In this document: positions 28,222 to 36,715 of the stretch, one piece after another
Position numbering within the stretch: position 1 is the stretch's first letter
How the letters are laid out: the number at the start of each line of letters is the position of its first letter
Assembly: GCF_001517625.2 (NCBI RefSeq)
Contig: NZ_LN999828.1
Location: 1,752,303 to 1,816,302 of the forward strand
Direction of reading: 5' to 3'
Origin: Clostridium sp. AT4
Lineage (GTDB): Bacteria; Bacillota; Clostridia; Lachnospirales; Lachnospiraceae
DNA length: 64,000 bases
Position numbers and translations under genes: made by a program
The notes under the pieces: generated by a model
Seen by the model: only the letters and a program-made list of their open reading frames with translations
Told to the model about the DNA's origin: nothing
The model's database searches: none

Positions 28222-28270
28222 CTGCCAAACCCAGGCCCGGCCGAAGGGCTCTGTGTCTGGGTTGTGGCAG
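28222..28270 (+). other. Structured leader RNA before the PTS EIIC gene
   Basis: A two-level hairpin fills the leader: outer arms CTGCCAAACCCAG / CTGGGTTGTGGCAG (one bulge) and inner GCCC / GGGC. It is followed by AAAAAA and the ribosome site GGGAGG rather than a T-tract, so it is not a terminator. It may modulate translation or stability. I do not recognise a known riboswitch class. Confidence 0.45.
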
Positions 28271-28289
28271 AAAAAAGGGAGGATCTATC

Positions 28290-29312
28290 ATGTCAGCAGC
28301 CAGTATTAAAGCTTTCCTCAAACGGAAAAATGTAAACATCACTGTCCAGACATACCTCATTGATGCCCTTGGAGCAATGGCTTTCGGTCTTTTTGCTTCC
28401 CTTCTCATCGGCACCATTTTCGGTACTCTGGGCGAACAGTTCCACATCGAAATTTTTAATGTAATCGCAGAATATGCCAAAAGCGCCACCGGAGCAGCCT
28501 TGGGTATTGCCATTGCTCACGCGTTAAAGGCGCCCCAGCTGGTGCTTTTTTCCGCCGCAACTGTAGGTATCGCCGGAAATGCCCTCGGAGGCCCTGTAGG
28601 CGCCCTGGTTGCCACCATTATAGCCGCAGAGCTGGGTAAAATCGTATCTAAGGAAACTCGGCTGGATATTCTGGTTACTCCGGGCGTCACCATTATCTTT
28701 GGCGTACTGGTCGCTCAGTTTGTGGGTCCCGGCGTTGCGGGCTTTATGAACTGGTTCGGCAATCTTGTAAAGACAGCCACAGAAATGCAGCCTTTTATCA
28801 TGGGCATCCTTGTCTCCGCTCTGATCGGTATTGCCCTTACGCTTCCCATCAGCAGCGCCGCTATCTGTATCGCCCTTTCTTTGGACGGTCTGGCCGGCGG
28901 CGCCGCTACCGCAGGCTGCTGTGCCCAGATGATCGGCTTTGCGGTTATGAGCTACCGTGAAAATAAAATCGGCGGCCTTATGGCTCAGGGGCTGGGGACC
29001 AGTATGCTGCAGATGGGGAACATTGTATTGAACCCACGCATCTGGATCCCGCCCACACTGGCTTCCATGATCACCGGCCCCATTGCCACCATGGTATTTA
29101 AGCTGGAAAATATCCCTGCCGGCTCCGGTATGGGAACCTGCGGGCTTGTGGGCCCCATCGGCATCTACACTGCCATGGGCAGCGGCGCCAATATGTGGCT
29201 TGGAATCCTTCTTGTCTGCTTTGTACTTCCTGCCATTCTTACCTTTATCTTCGGAGAAGCCCTTCGGAAAATGGGCTGGATCAAAGAAGGCGATTTAAAA
29301 CTGGATCTGTAA
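28290..29312 (+). CDS. PTS transporter subunit IIC (PF13303-type)
   Basis: A 340-residue polytopic membrane protein of the PTS_EIIC_2 family, with about eight to ten hydrophobic segments, many Gly/Ala-rich (GALGIAIAHALKAPQ, PVGALVATIIAAELGKIVS, GMGTCGLVGPIGIYTAMGSG). The start at 28290 has GGAGG seven bases upstream; an upstream in-frame start would translate the leader hairpin. No EIIA or EIIB gene adjoins it, so it either borrows soluble components or works as a PTS-independent transporter, as has been suggested for this family. The substrate is unknown. Confidence 0.85.
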   Translation: MSAASIKAFLKRKNVNITVQTYLIDALGAMAFGLFASLLIGTIFGTLGEQFHIEIFNVIAEYAKSATGAALGIAIAHALKAPQLVLFSAATVGIAGNALGGPVGALVATIIAAELGKIVSKETRLDILVTPGVTIIFGVLVAQFVGPGVAGFMNWFGNLVKTATEMQPFIMGILVSALIGIALTLPISSAAICIALSLDGLAGGAATAGCCAQMIGFAVMSYRENKIGGLMAQGLGTSMLQMGNIVLNPRIWIPPTLASMITGPIATMVFKLENIPAGSGMGTCGLVGPIGIYTAMGSGANMWLGILLVCFVLPAILTFIFGEALRKMGWIKEGDLKLDL

Positions 29313-29315
29313 ATC

Positions 29316-29362
29316 AAAAAACTCCCGGCATACCAAACATCCATGGTCTGCCGGGAGTTTTT
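29316..29362. terminator. Bidirectional terminator between PTS EIIC and degV
   Basis: AAAAAACTCCCGGCA and TGCCGGGAGTTTTT form a 14-base stem with A-rich and T-rich flanks, serving the two convergent genes. Confidence 0.9.
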
Positions 29363-29371
29363 ATCATTCCG

Positions 29372-30205
29372 TTATCGTTCAATATACTGAATGGCAATAC
29401 ATTTTGGCCCGCTCTGGGCCACAAATACAGGGCTCAGTTCCAAAATATGAATCTCCAGTCCTGTAAATGCTGTTTCAAACATGGTACGGATGCTTTCTGC
29501 TTCTTTTATTGCAGCGGCGTGAACAATATACAGGATATGACCTTCGCCAATCCCCTTCTGCTTCATATATTCCATCACTCCGTTTACCGCGGCAGACATG
29601 GTGCGCTTGACAAAAAATTTGTCAATCCGGGTTCCGTCTTTTGTAAGCTTCATCACAGGTTTTAATTTAAGCACAGAACCAAGGGCAGCAGCCACAGGAG
29701 TCAGCCTTCCGCCCCGTTTCAAAAAAGAAAAATCCTGCGGGATCAGAAAGGATTCCGTCTTTTCCGCAGCCTCTTTTAACCACGTAAGGATTTCAGAAGC
29801 ACTTTTTCCCTCTTCCTTCATCCTCTGGGCCCGTTCCACTAGATACCGGTGGGGACCGCACAGAGTCCTGCTGTTAAACACCGTAATTCTCTCTTTGTTA
29901 TCTGCCATCTCTCTGGCACTGCATGCACCGTGATGGGTACCCGACAGGCCGTCTGCAATGGAAATATGGATAATCTCATCCTGAGGATATCTGGCATATG
30001 CATCCAGCACCTCCCCGATAGGAGGCTGTGAGGATCTTGGCACCTGCCCTTCCTCAATCCGCCGGTAAAAATCCTCCATATCAATCTGCAGATCCCGGCC
30101 TTCCAGCTCTCCAATATGTATGCACAGGGGAATCGCTTCAAACCCTGCTGCCTTCGCCTCATCTTCTGTATACATCACAGAAGAATCCGTTATAATCTGT
30201 ACCAC
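29372..30205 (-). CDS. DegV-family fatty-acid-binding protein
   Basis: A 277-residue DegV protein. The lipid-binding signature begins VQIITDSS, and the conserved PRSSQPPIGEV and ISIADGLSGTHHGA loops are present, as is the C-terminal ILELSPVFVAQSGPKCIAIQY block. Firmicute DegV proteins bind acyl chains as FakB subunits for the fatty-acid kinase FakA, whose gene is not seen here. The start is the GTG at 30205 with GGAGG eight bases upstream; a TTG at 30211 is too close to that site. Confidence 0.88.
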   Translation of the reverse strand: MVQIITDSSVMYTEDEAKAAGFEAIPLCIHIGELEGRDLQIDMEDFYRRIEEGQVPRSSQPPIGEVLDAYARYPQDEIIHISIADGLSGTHHGACSAREMADNKERITVFNSRTLCGPHRYLVERAQRMKEEGKSASEILTWLKEAAEKTESFLIPQDFSFLKRGGRLTPVAAALGSVLKLKPVMKLTKDGTRIDKFFVKRTMSAAVNGVMEYMKQKGIGEGHILYIVHAAAIKEAESIRTMFETAFTGLEIHILELSPVFVAQSGPKCIAIQYIER

Positions 30206-30305
30206 ATTCAATTCCTCCGCCCTATAATCTGGTTTTAAAAACTACATATTATAGTTTGCAATATTTGTCCGTAAATGTCAATAGGCGGAGGATAAAATCA
30301 TGAAG

Positions 30306-30668
30306 TTAGTGGTGCTCGCCGCACTCATGAACATGCTCATGGTTGTGGCAGACAGAGCCTGTGGAAATCAGTTCTCCCTTCAGGTAGGTCTCTACTGCGG
30401 TTCTTGCATCACCCTGAACGCCTACGATGATCTCAACGCCTCTCTCATTAAAAATATCCACAGCGCCTCCGCCCATTCCGCCGGAGATGATCACCTGAGC
30501 GCCGTTATCAGCCAGGAAATTTGGCAGAAAGCCGGGACGATGGCCCGGATTGGGGACGGAATTTTCGGCTGTGATCTTGCCGTCCTCTGTATCAAAAAAG
30601 ATAAAATTCTCACAATGTCCAAAATGTCCGGCAACCTCGCTGCCCATAGCTGCTACTGCAATTTTCAT
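30306..30668 (-). CDS. NifX/NifB-type dinitrogenase cofactor-family protein
   Basis: A 120-residue protein of the NifX/NafY/ORP fold that carries metal-sulfur clusters (KIAVAAMGSEVAGHFGHCENF, VIISGGMGGGAVDIFNERGV). The C-terminal tail is rich in His and Cys (VCHNHEHVHECGEHH), suggesting added metal binding. No nitrogenase genes are nearby; it ends an operon with two MinD-type ferredoxin ATPases and a DUF134-NifX regulator, the arrangement known from the Desulfovibrio orange-protein (ORP) system, whose NifX-type protein holds a Mo-Cu-sulfide cluster. That parallel is inference. Confidence 0.88.
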   Translation of the reverse strand: MKIAVAAMGSEVAGHFGHCENFIFFDTEDGKITAENSVPNPGHRPGFLPNFLADNGAQVIISGGMGGGAVDIFNERGVEIIVGVQGDARTAVETYLKGELISTGSVCHNHEHVHECGEHH

Positions 30669-30675
30669 AATCTTC

Positions 30676-31551
30676 TTACTCCTTTTCTTCTTTCTTTAAC
30701 AATCGGTTTACAGTTTCATATATATTTTTCAACGCCTCTCTGGCAGGACAGTCTATATCTGCAATACTTTTTCCTGCATTCACTGCCAAAGCTGCGTTTT
30801 TATCATAAGGGATCATTCCTGCAAATGGAATATTCTCTTCCCCGCAGAATATCTTTATCTTTTCCGTGTGCTCCGGGCTTACATCCCATTTATTCACACA
30901 GACCGCCAAACTTGCCTGAAAGGTTCTGGCAGTTTTTACCAGCCGTTTTAAATCGCTGATTCCCGACTGGCTGGGCTCTGCCACGATCAGTACCAAATCC
31001 ATCCCGTTTACAGATGCAATTACGGGACAGCCGATTCCGGGAGAGCCGTCAATCACAGCCAGCTCTGTCTCAGGGGCGTGTTTCAGCATAGCCATTTTCA
31101 CATCCGTTACCAGCTTTCCGGAATTTCCCCGGCCCATTTTCAGGATGGCTGTAGAAAAGACACTCTCATCCAGATACAGCTCTTTTCTGCCGGCCACGTC
31201 CTCCGTCAGCCTTACTGCCTTCTGAGGGCATACATATGCACATACCCCGCAGCCCTCGCAGGCATATTCATTTACCTTGTACACTTCCCCCTGCCGTTTC
31301 AGAGCGTCAAACCGGCAGTGAGACTCACAGAGCCCGCAGCCAATGCACCTGTCCGGATCAATAACCGCCTTTTCGCCTCCTAAAAAATCAGTGACCACAG
31401 GCGAAACCTCCGGCGTCATCACCAGATGGAGATTGGGCGCATCTACGTCGCAGTCTGCAATGGCCTTTGCCTGAGAAAAGCGGATAAATGCAGCCGCCGT
31501 GGTGGTCTTTCCGGTACCGCCCTTTCCGCTGAGGATCAAAAGACGCTTCAT
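30676..31551 (-). CDS. MinD-superfamily ATPase with inserted ferredoxin domain (downstream copy)
   Basis: A 291-residue P-loop ATPase (COG1149 type). The deviant Walker A is LSGKGGTGKTTTA; two 4Fe-4S motifs are inserted near residues 65-115 (CIGCGLCESHC and CEGCGVCAYVC); the Walker B-like block is ELAVIDGSPGIGCP. The start at 31551 overlaps the stop of the upstream paralogue by ATGA, so the two are translated together, probably as a heterodimer. Such pairs are proposed to insert or move metal-sulfur clusters on NifX-type proteins. A longer start at 31617 has no ribosome site. Confidence 0.9.
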   Translation of the reverse strand: MKRLLILSGKGGTGKTTTAAAFIRFSQAKAIADCDVDAPNLHLVMTPEVSPVVTDFLGGEKAVIDPDRCIGCGLCESHCRFDALKRQGEVYKVNEYACEGCGVCAYVCPQKAVRLTEDVAGRKELYLDESVFSTAILKMGRGNSGKLVTDVKMAMLKHAPETELAVIDGSPGIGCPVIASVNGMDLVLIVAEPSQSGISDLKRLVKTARTFQASLAVCVNKWDVSPEHTEKIKIFCGEENIPFAGMIPYDKNAALAVNAGKSIADIDCPAREALKNIYETVNRLLKKEEKE

Positions 31552-32372
31552 ACGGCACCTCCTATCTGCTTTAACAGGTCCAAAAACAGCGCCTGAAGCT
31601 CTGGAATCTTTTCGCAAACAAGCTCTCCCTTTGCCGCCATAGCCCCGATCTTCGGATCATAAGGAATCCGTCCCAGAATCGGAAGGTCACGCTCCAGACA
31701 GAAGCGCTCCAAAGGTTCATAGGGAGTATCTTCCTTATTTATAAGCACGCCGCATTTTCTTCCCAAAAGGGTCACAAGCTCATAGACCATCTGGAAATTG
31801 TGAAAGCCAAAAGCCGTAGGCTCTGCCACCAGAACGCAGTAATCTGCATCCATCACACTTTCCATTACACTGCAGGCGCTTCCCGGAGGACCGTCAAGAA
31901 TCGTCAGCCCCTCAGTCTGTTTTAGCGCCTCTCTGATGATGGGAATCCCGGAAGCCTCGCCCGGATTTAAGATTCCGGTCACGGTCTTGATCTCCCCGGC
32001 CCTCCCAATCTCCAGCTTTCCTATAGGCTTTTCCTTTTCTGTAACGGCATGTTCCGGACAGACCAGACTGCAGCCGCCGCAGCTGTGGCAGACCTCTGAA
32101 AATACCATTGGCTTTTTCCTGATGTACATCAGGGCGTGGAAGCGGCAGAATTCCACACATTTTTTACAGCCTGTACAGCGGTCAGGATCAAACTCCGGCA
32201 AAAGAGAACTTACGATTGTTTCTTTTATATCCTGTGGCTTCAGAAACAGGCGTCCGTTCGGCTCCTCTACATCGCAGTCAATGTACACCGCTCTTTTTGC
32301 CGCTGCTGCCAGATTCACTGCCGCCAGTGTTTTTCCTGCACCGCCTTTGCCGCTTAAACAGGCGATTTTCAT
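31548..32372 (-). CDS. MinD-superfamily ATPase with inserted ferredoxin domain (upstream copy)
   Basis: A 274-residue paralogue of the next gene. Walker A is LSGKGGAGKTLAA, with two cysteine clusters CTGCKKCVEFC and CHSCGGCSLVC, and LTILDGPPGSACSV as the Walker B-like block. The first Cys cluster is preceded by PEFDPDRC, as in ferredoxins. Its ATG overlaps the stop of the DUF134-NifX gene (ATGA), and its own stop overlaps the following ATPase start. This tight coupling suggests fixed stoichiometry. Confidence 0.9.
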   Translation of the reverse strand: MKIACLSGKGGAGKTLAAVNLAAAAKRAVYIDCDVEEPNGRLFLKPQDIKETIVSSLLPEFDPDRCTGCKKCVEFCRFHALMYIRKKPMVFSEVCHSCGGCSLVCPEHAVTEKEKPIGKLEIGRAGEIKTVTGILNPGEASGIPIIREALKQTEGLTILDGPPGSACSVMESVMDADYCVLVAEPTAFGFHNFQMVYELVTLLGRKCGVLINKEDTPYEPLERFCLERDLPILGRIPYDPKIGAMAAKGELVCEKIPELQALFLDLLKQIGGAV

Positions 32373-33094
32373 TGTATTCCATGGTAGCCGCCGTGGAAAT
32401 GGGTCAGCTCCTCAAGGGTTCCCGACTCCAAAGCAGCCAGATCATCCGCAGCGGCCTTATGTACGGATTGATAGATTTTTATATCAGCAGCCTTAAACAC
32501 TTCCGCCGCATTCTCTCCGCAGCGCACGGTAATCAGGGCGTCTGCCCCGCTGTCTGCCAAAAACTGCGCTGCCTGGATCCCTGCACCTCCCTGGGCCGCA
32601 GCCGAAGGATTTTCCACGATTGTGTCCGTACCGTTTTCACGGAACAGAAAATAAGGCGCACGGGCCAGGACAATACATACATCCTGTTTATTTTCGTCCA
32701 ATGGAACCGCGATTTTCATTCTGTTCTCCTCCTTTATTCCCTTTTGTGCGCAGTCCGGACGGTGCTTTTTGCAGCCTCCGCAGCCGCAGTACGCTTCCTC
32801 TCCGTCGCAAAGCTGGTAATCCCCGCCTTCAATGCGCAGAGGCAGACCGTCCACCAAAGCCTCTGCCAGCTTTTTTCTGGCAGAATTGTAGATCAGCTGA
32901 ACCGTCGTTCTGGCCACCCTCATATAAGCGCTGCACTCCTCCTGTGAAAAGCCCTGTCTGTCGATCAGACGGATCGCTTCATACTCATCCACAGTCAGAA
33001 CCACTGCCGGATTGCCGCACGCTCTGCCCGCAGGATAAAATTCCCTGATCCGCGGCATCTGACATACCTTCCGGCACTTTTTAGGCCTTGGCAT
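32369..33094 (-). CDS. DUF134 DNA-binding domain fused to a NifX-type domain
   Basis: A 241-residue two-domain protein. Residues 1-110 form a DUF134 domain with a sigma-70-region-4-like helix-turn-helix (QEECSAYMRVARTTVQLIYNSARKKL). A Cys-rich linker follows (YCGCGGCKKHRPDC). From about residue 125 a complete NifX-type domain begins (MKIAVPLDENKQDVCIVLARAPYF). The natural reading is a regulator that senses a metal-sulfur cluster through its NifX half. The start at 33094 has GAGGTG at the right distance. It leads the operon, and its promoter carries two mirrored operator-like sites. Confidence 0.88.
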   Translation of the reverse strand: MPRPKKCRKVCQMPRIREFYPAGRACGNPAVVLTVDEYEAIRLIDRQGFSQEECSAYMRVARTTVQLIYNSARKKLAEALVDGLPLRIEGGDYQLCDGEEAYCGCGGCKKHRPDCAQKGIKEENRMKIAVPLDENKQDVCIVLARAPYFLFRENGTDTIVENPSAAAQGGAGIQAAQFLADSGADALITVRCGENAAEVFKAADIKIYQSVHKAAADDLAALESGTLEELTHFHGGYHGIQ

Positions 33095-33120
33095 TCTCTT
33101 CACCTCTTTCGGTTTATTTA

Positions 33121-33132
33121 TGACATATGCCA
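33121..33132. promoter_or_regulatory. Operator-like site 1 (downstream of transcription start)
   Basis: TGACATATGCCA, the exact reverse complement of the site at 33160-33171. It lies between the promoter and the DUF134-NifX start codon. Confidence 0.7.
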
Positions 33133-33143
33133 TTTATATTTGC

Positions 33144-33172
33144 AGTATAGCTCTGTTTGTGGCATATGTCAA
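33144..33172 (-). promoter_or_regulatory. Promoter of the DUF134-NifX operon
   Basis: Minus-strand -35 TTGACA and -10 TATACT with a 17-base spacer, about 50 bases before the start at 33094. The -35 overlaps operator-like site 2. Confidence 0.8.
33160..33171. promoter_or_regulatory. Operator-like site 2 (over the -35 box)
   Basis: TGGCATATGTCA, an exact mirror of site 1 with 39 bases between centres. Each site is itself a near-palindrome around CATATG. Autoregulation by the DUF134 protein is the simplest reading. Confidence 0.7.
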
Positions 33173-33194
33173 TAATAAAGTGCTTTAAAAAATA

Positions 33195-33256
33195 AAAACA
33201 GCTGGCATACAGCAAATAAAGAACATTTCTCTTTCTGCTGCATGCCAGCCTGTTTT
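33195..33256 (-). terminator. Terminator of the hydroxyacyl-CoA pathway operon
   Basis: A long stem of about 20 bases, AAAACAGCTGGCAT pairing with the region ending GCCAGCCTGTTTT (one bulge, one mismatch), directly after the MBL hydrolase stop and before the DUF134 promoter. Confidence 0.8.
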
Positions 33257-33261
33257 AAGCT

Positions 33262-34257
33262 TTAATTTCCATATCTGTAAATATACGTTTCTTCCGGCCC
33301 TCCGGAACGGATCACCTCTCCCCGTTCCCACAGATACTGCAGATGGGCAAGAATTTCTGAGGTTGCCATCCACTGCATTACCAGCGGATAATCTTTAAAA
33401 CATCCCTCCTTGTAGTACCATTTCACCTTTCCGGCTACTTCAAAGGCACACATGGGCTTTGTTGCCAGTACGCCTGTGATTTCATCCAGACGCTCCCTGT
33501 GATGTTCCAAAATCTCATCCACTCTTGTCTGTAAAGAAAGGACTTCACCCCGATGAGCGGGAAATACATGGCTTACGGGAAGATCCCGGATCTTTTCCAG
33601 ATTTTTAATATAATTGGCCAGGGAATGATCCCCTTCCTCATAATAACCGATATTAGGGGTTATTTTATTCAACACATGATCGCCCGGAAAAAAGATTCCG
33701 CTTCCCTCGTCATAAAAACCGATCATTCCCGGCATATGGCCTTTCAGGTCAATCACCCGGAACCGGTATTTTCCATAGGAAAGCACATCCTGTTCCGCCA
33801 CTGTACAGACCTTTTGGGAAGGAATCGGTACAGAAACATCGATCTGAGGGGGCATTTTCTTTAAAAGCCCCAGAGAAATCCCGCATTTTAAAAAGCTGTT
33901 TCTCATATACTCATCCCTGGATTTTGGATCCTGCCAGGTAATTTCCATACCGTCCCAGACACTGCAGACGATTCTGCCGAACCGTCTGTACAGATTCGGC
34001 AGATTGCCGCAGTGATCCCGGTGTGAATGGGTAAGAAGAATATCTGTGTTCCCGCAGCACAGTCCCAGTTCCTCTGCTGCATCCAAAAGAATCTGAGTAC
34101 ACTCCTCTGTCTCAAACCCTACATCTATGATGCAGCTTCTGTCCTGCCCTTTTATGATATAGCTGCTAAGTTCCTTTAAGGACGAGCCTTTCAGAGGCAG
34201 CTTCACTTCATAGATATCTTCTGCAACCTGCTTCACTTTACTTATTTTTTCTTTCAT
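33262..34257 (-). CDS. Metallo-beta-lactamase-fold hydrolase with C-terminal winged helix
   Basis: A 331-residue MBL-fold protein. The metal motif HSHRDH lies in ILLTHSHRDHCGN, with later ligands in GHMPGMIGFY, FFPGDHVL and FPAHRGE. A C-terminal helical/winged region (ILAHLQYLWERGEV) resembles LACTB2-like hydrolases. It overlaps the CoA-transferase gene by 20 bases and is the last gene of the operon, so it might hydrolyse a CoA thioester or a toxic intermediate of the pathway; this is inferred. I use the ATG at 34257; a TTG at 34269 with AAGGGAA upstream is an alternative. Confidence 0.85.
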   Translation of the reverse strand: MKEKISKVKQVAEDIYEVKLPLKGSSLKELSSYIIKGQDRSCIIDVGFETEECTQILLDAAEELGLCCGNTDILLTHSHRDHCGNLPNLYRRFGRIVCSVWDGMEITWQDPKSRDEYMRNSFLKCGISLGLLKKMPPQIDVSVPIPSQKVCTVAEQDVLSYGKYRFRVIDLKGHMPGMIGFYDEGSGIFFPGDHVLNKITPNIGYYEEGDHSLANYIKNLEKIRDLPVSHVFPAHRGEVLSLQTRVDEILEHHRERLDEITGVLATKPMCAFEVAGKVKWYYKEGCFKDYPLVMQWMATSEILAHLQYLWERGEVIRSGGPEETYIYRYGN

Positions 34258-35485
34258 CGTTCCAGACAAAGAGAATTCCCTTATCCAGATAATCTTTAAT
34301 CTGCTCGTCCGTATAGCCCAGATCCTTTAAGATTTCTGGTCCCTGCTCACCGATTAAAGGACCGCCCTTATATTCCGGAACACCCATTTCCTCAAATTTA
34401 ACAGGAGGTCTTACCAGTGTTCTTGTGTTTCCGTTGGCATACTCCATCTTATACAGACAGTTGTTTGCCCATGCCTGCTCATCCTCCAGGATCTCGGTCC
34501 AGGACTGTGCAAGGCTGAATGCCACATCTGCTTCCTTTAAGATCGGCTGCCACTCAGCAGCTGTCTTCTTGCCCATAGCTTCCATACAGATATCATACAT
34601 TTCCGTTCCAAGTCCCTTTGCCTGCAGGTTCTGGATCGGGAAGTATCTCTCATCATCGATCAGGTCTTCTCTGCCCAGAGCCTTCATGAACTGCTTATAG
34701 TACATATTGTAGTCAGGCATACAGGTCTGGATATATCTGTCATCTGCGGTTCTCCATGCGGAGTTAAATGGGTTTGCTCCCTCACGAATGTTGATTGGGT
34801 ACTCTTTTGCAATTCCGTCATAGTTTGCAGCCTGGATCATCATACCCATGTTGTATACAGCGGTCTCAAACAAGCTGGTTTCAACCTTCTCGCCCTCTCC
34901 TGTCATCTTTGCATGGTACAGGGCAGCCAGAATTCCGGCAGCCAGGTTCATGGCTACGTTGTGATCGCCTACACCGGGAACTACGTTAAAGGGAACCGTA
35001 CCTCTCTGGCGCAGGGAATCCAGGTATCCGCCTCTTGCAAAGAATGCGGTGAAGTCAAAGCCCGGCAGATCCTTATCTGGGCCGTACTCGCCGTAACCGG
35101 TAACGATCGCATAAACCAGCTTGGGGAATTTCACCTTCAGGGTTTCATAATCCAGTCCGGCTCTCTGGAGCGCCTGTACTCTCCAGTTGGTGATCAACAC
35201 ATCTGCATCCTCCAAAAGCTTAAAGAATGCTTCTTTTCCTTCCGGAGTCTTCATATTCAGGGAGATACATCTCTTGTTTCCGTTCTCCAGATCCCAGGTT
35301 GTATTCTCATACATATCCAGAGGTCTGCCCTCAGAAGGAGCGGTATGTCTTAAAGGATCGCCCTTTGCAGACTCAATTTTAATAACATCTGCGCCAAGGT
35401 CTGCCATAAAACGACCTGCTCCAGCAGCAGCAATAAATGTTGCCAGCTCAATAACTTTTACGCCCTCCAATAACTTCTTGCTCAT
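34238..35485 (-). CDS. CaiB/BaiF family III CoA-transferase
   Basis: A 415-residue interlocked-dimer CoA-transferase. The N-terminus (LLEGVKVIELATFIAAAGAGRFMADLGADVIKIE) is diagnostic of the family, and the catalytic Asp is probably Asp144 in LPGFDFTAFF. In had/fld clusters the homologous HadA/FldA moves CoA from the reduced acyl-CoA product to the 2-hydroxyacid, so no ATP is spent per turn. The start at 35485 has AAGGAGG eight bases upstream. It lies between etfA and the MBL hydrolase. The acid it acts on is not determined. Confidence 0.92.
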   Translation of the reverse strand: MSKKLLEGVKVIELATFIAAAGAGRFMADLGADVIKIESAKGDPLRHTAPSEGRPLDMYENTTWDLENGNKRCISLNMKTPEGKEAFFKLLEDADVLITNWRVQALQRAGLDYETLKVKFPKLVYAIVTGYGEYGPDKDLPGFDFTAFFARGGYLDSLRQRGTVPFNVVPGVGDHNVAMNLAAGILAALYHAKMTGEGEKVETSLFETAVYNMGMMIQAANYDGIAKEYPINIREGANPFNSAWRTADDRYIQTCMPDYNMYYKQFMKALGREDLIDDERYFPIQNLQAKGLGTEMYDICMEAMGKKTAAEWQPILKEADVAFSLAQSWTEILEDEQAWANNCLYKMEYANGNTRTLVRPPVKFEEMGVPEYKGGPLIGEQGPEILKDLGYTDEQIKDYLDKGILFVWNDERKNK

Positions 35486-35513
35486 AGTTATATCCTCCTT
35501 TACATTATTTGCT

Positions 35514-36695
35514 TTATTTGTCCAGCTCCTCAATAATAGCCGGGATTACCTTATACAGGTCGCCTACAATACCATAATCAGCGATTTCAAAAATCGGTGC
35601 ATTCTCATTTGTATTGATGGCAATGATCTGCTCGGAATTCTGCATACCTGCTGCATGCTGGATCGCTCCTGAAATACCGCAGGCAATGTAAATCTTTGGC
35701 TTTACAGTAGTTCCTGTCTGGCCTACCTGGTATGCATGATCGATCCAGCCTGCATCTACAGCTGCTCTTGAGGCAGCTACGATACCGCCCAGCTTATCAG
35801 CCAGCTGCTTTAACAGATCAAAACCCTCTGCCTTTCCAAGTCCCATACCGCCGGATACGATAATATCTGCATCGGTAAGAGAAACGCTGTCCTTCATGGT
35901 TTTAACGATTTCCAGAACCTTGGTGCGGATATCGCCCTCTTTAAACTCTACATTCAGGCGGATCAGCTCGCCCTTGCGTCCTTCTTCAAATGCTGCCTTC
36001 TCCATAACGCCCGGTCTTACGGTAGACATCTGAGGACGATGGTTGGGGCATACGATGGTTGCCATTAAGTTTCCGCCAAATGCAGGACGTGTCTGCTTGA
36101 TCTTCTTATCCTCCGGATCGATTTCCAGCCTTGTACAGTCAGCCGTCAGACCTGTATTTGCCTTTACTGCCAGACATGGTCCCAGATCACGGCCAATGTG
36201 AGTAGCGCCCAGTAAAACGATCTCAGGCTTGTATGCTTCGATGGCGTCATTAATTACCTTTGTATATGCATCTGTACGGTAGGTTGCAAGCTCCTCGTGA
36301 TCTGCCACATATACCTTGTCAGCGCCATACTCAAACAGCTGATCTGCCAGCCTCTCTACATCTTTTCCGCAGAGAACGGCACACAGCTTGCAGCCGACCT
36401 CGGCAGCCAGCTTCTTTCCTTCGCCCAACAATTCAAAAACAACCGGCATGATCACGCCGTCTCTCTGCTCTGCAAATACCCATACATCCTTATATGCACT
36501 TAAATCCTTTACTTCACGCGCTTCTTCTGTTTTCTCAATAGCCTTGAAAGGACACTTTTCTACGCAGACGCCGCAGCCGGTACAGGAAGGCCCGATCACA
36601 GCCACCTTATTTTCCATGGTAATTGCTTCAAACGGACAATTCTTTACGCAGATGGAACAGCCTTTACATTTTTCTCTGATTACATTTACTGCCAT
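35514..36695 (-). CDS. etfA: Electron transfer flavoprotein subunit alpha with N-terminal ferredoxin domain
   Basis: A 393-residue EtfA. Residues 1-65 carry two 4Fe-4S motifs ([11 protein letters not shown] and [11 protein letters not shown]), then the ETF alpha domain and the FAD-binding C-terminus ([45 protein letters not shown]). The ferredoxin extension is found in EtfAs of anaerobes that work with acyl-CoA dehydrogenases. With EtfB it shuttles electrons to the adjacent dehydrogenase. It lies 20 bases after etfB. Confidence 0.95.
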   Translation of the reverse strand: MAVNVIREKCKGCSICVKNCPFEAITMENKVAVIGPSCTGCGVCVEKCPFKAIEKTEEAREVKDLSAYKDVWVFAEQRDGVIMPVVFELLGEGKKLAAEVGCKLCAVLCGKDVERLADQLFEYGADKVYVADHEELATYRTDAYTKVINDAIEAYKPEIVLLGATHIGRDLGPCLAVKANTGLTADCTRLEIDPEDKKIKQTRPAFGGNLMATIVCPNHRPQMSTVRPGVMEKAAFEEGRKGELIRLNVEFKEGDIRTKVLEIVKTMKDSVSLTDADIIVSGGMGLGKAEGFDLLKQLADKLGGIVAASRAAVDAGWIDHAYQVGQTGTTVKPKIYIACGISGAIQHAAGMQNSEQIIAINTNENAPIFEIADYGIVGDLYKVIPAIIEELDK

Positions 36696-36715
36696 TTTTT
36701 ATACATCCTTTCCCT

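Noticed and set aside
28216-28289. Known riboswitch before the PTS EIIC gene
   Set aside because: No conserved core of a class I know (for example preQ1, fluoride, guanidine) is present; only a hairpin can be supported.
30300-30959. 219-residue plus-strand frame opposite nifX
   Set aside because: Antisense shadow of the NifX and ATPase genes, which have clear family motifs.
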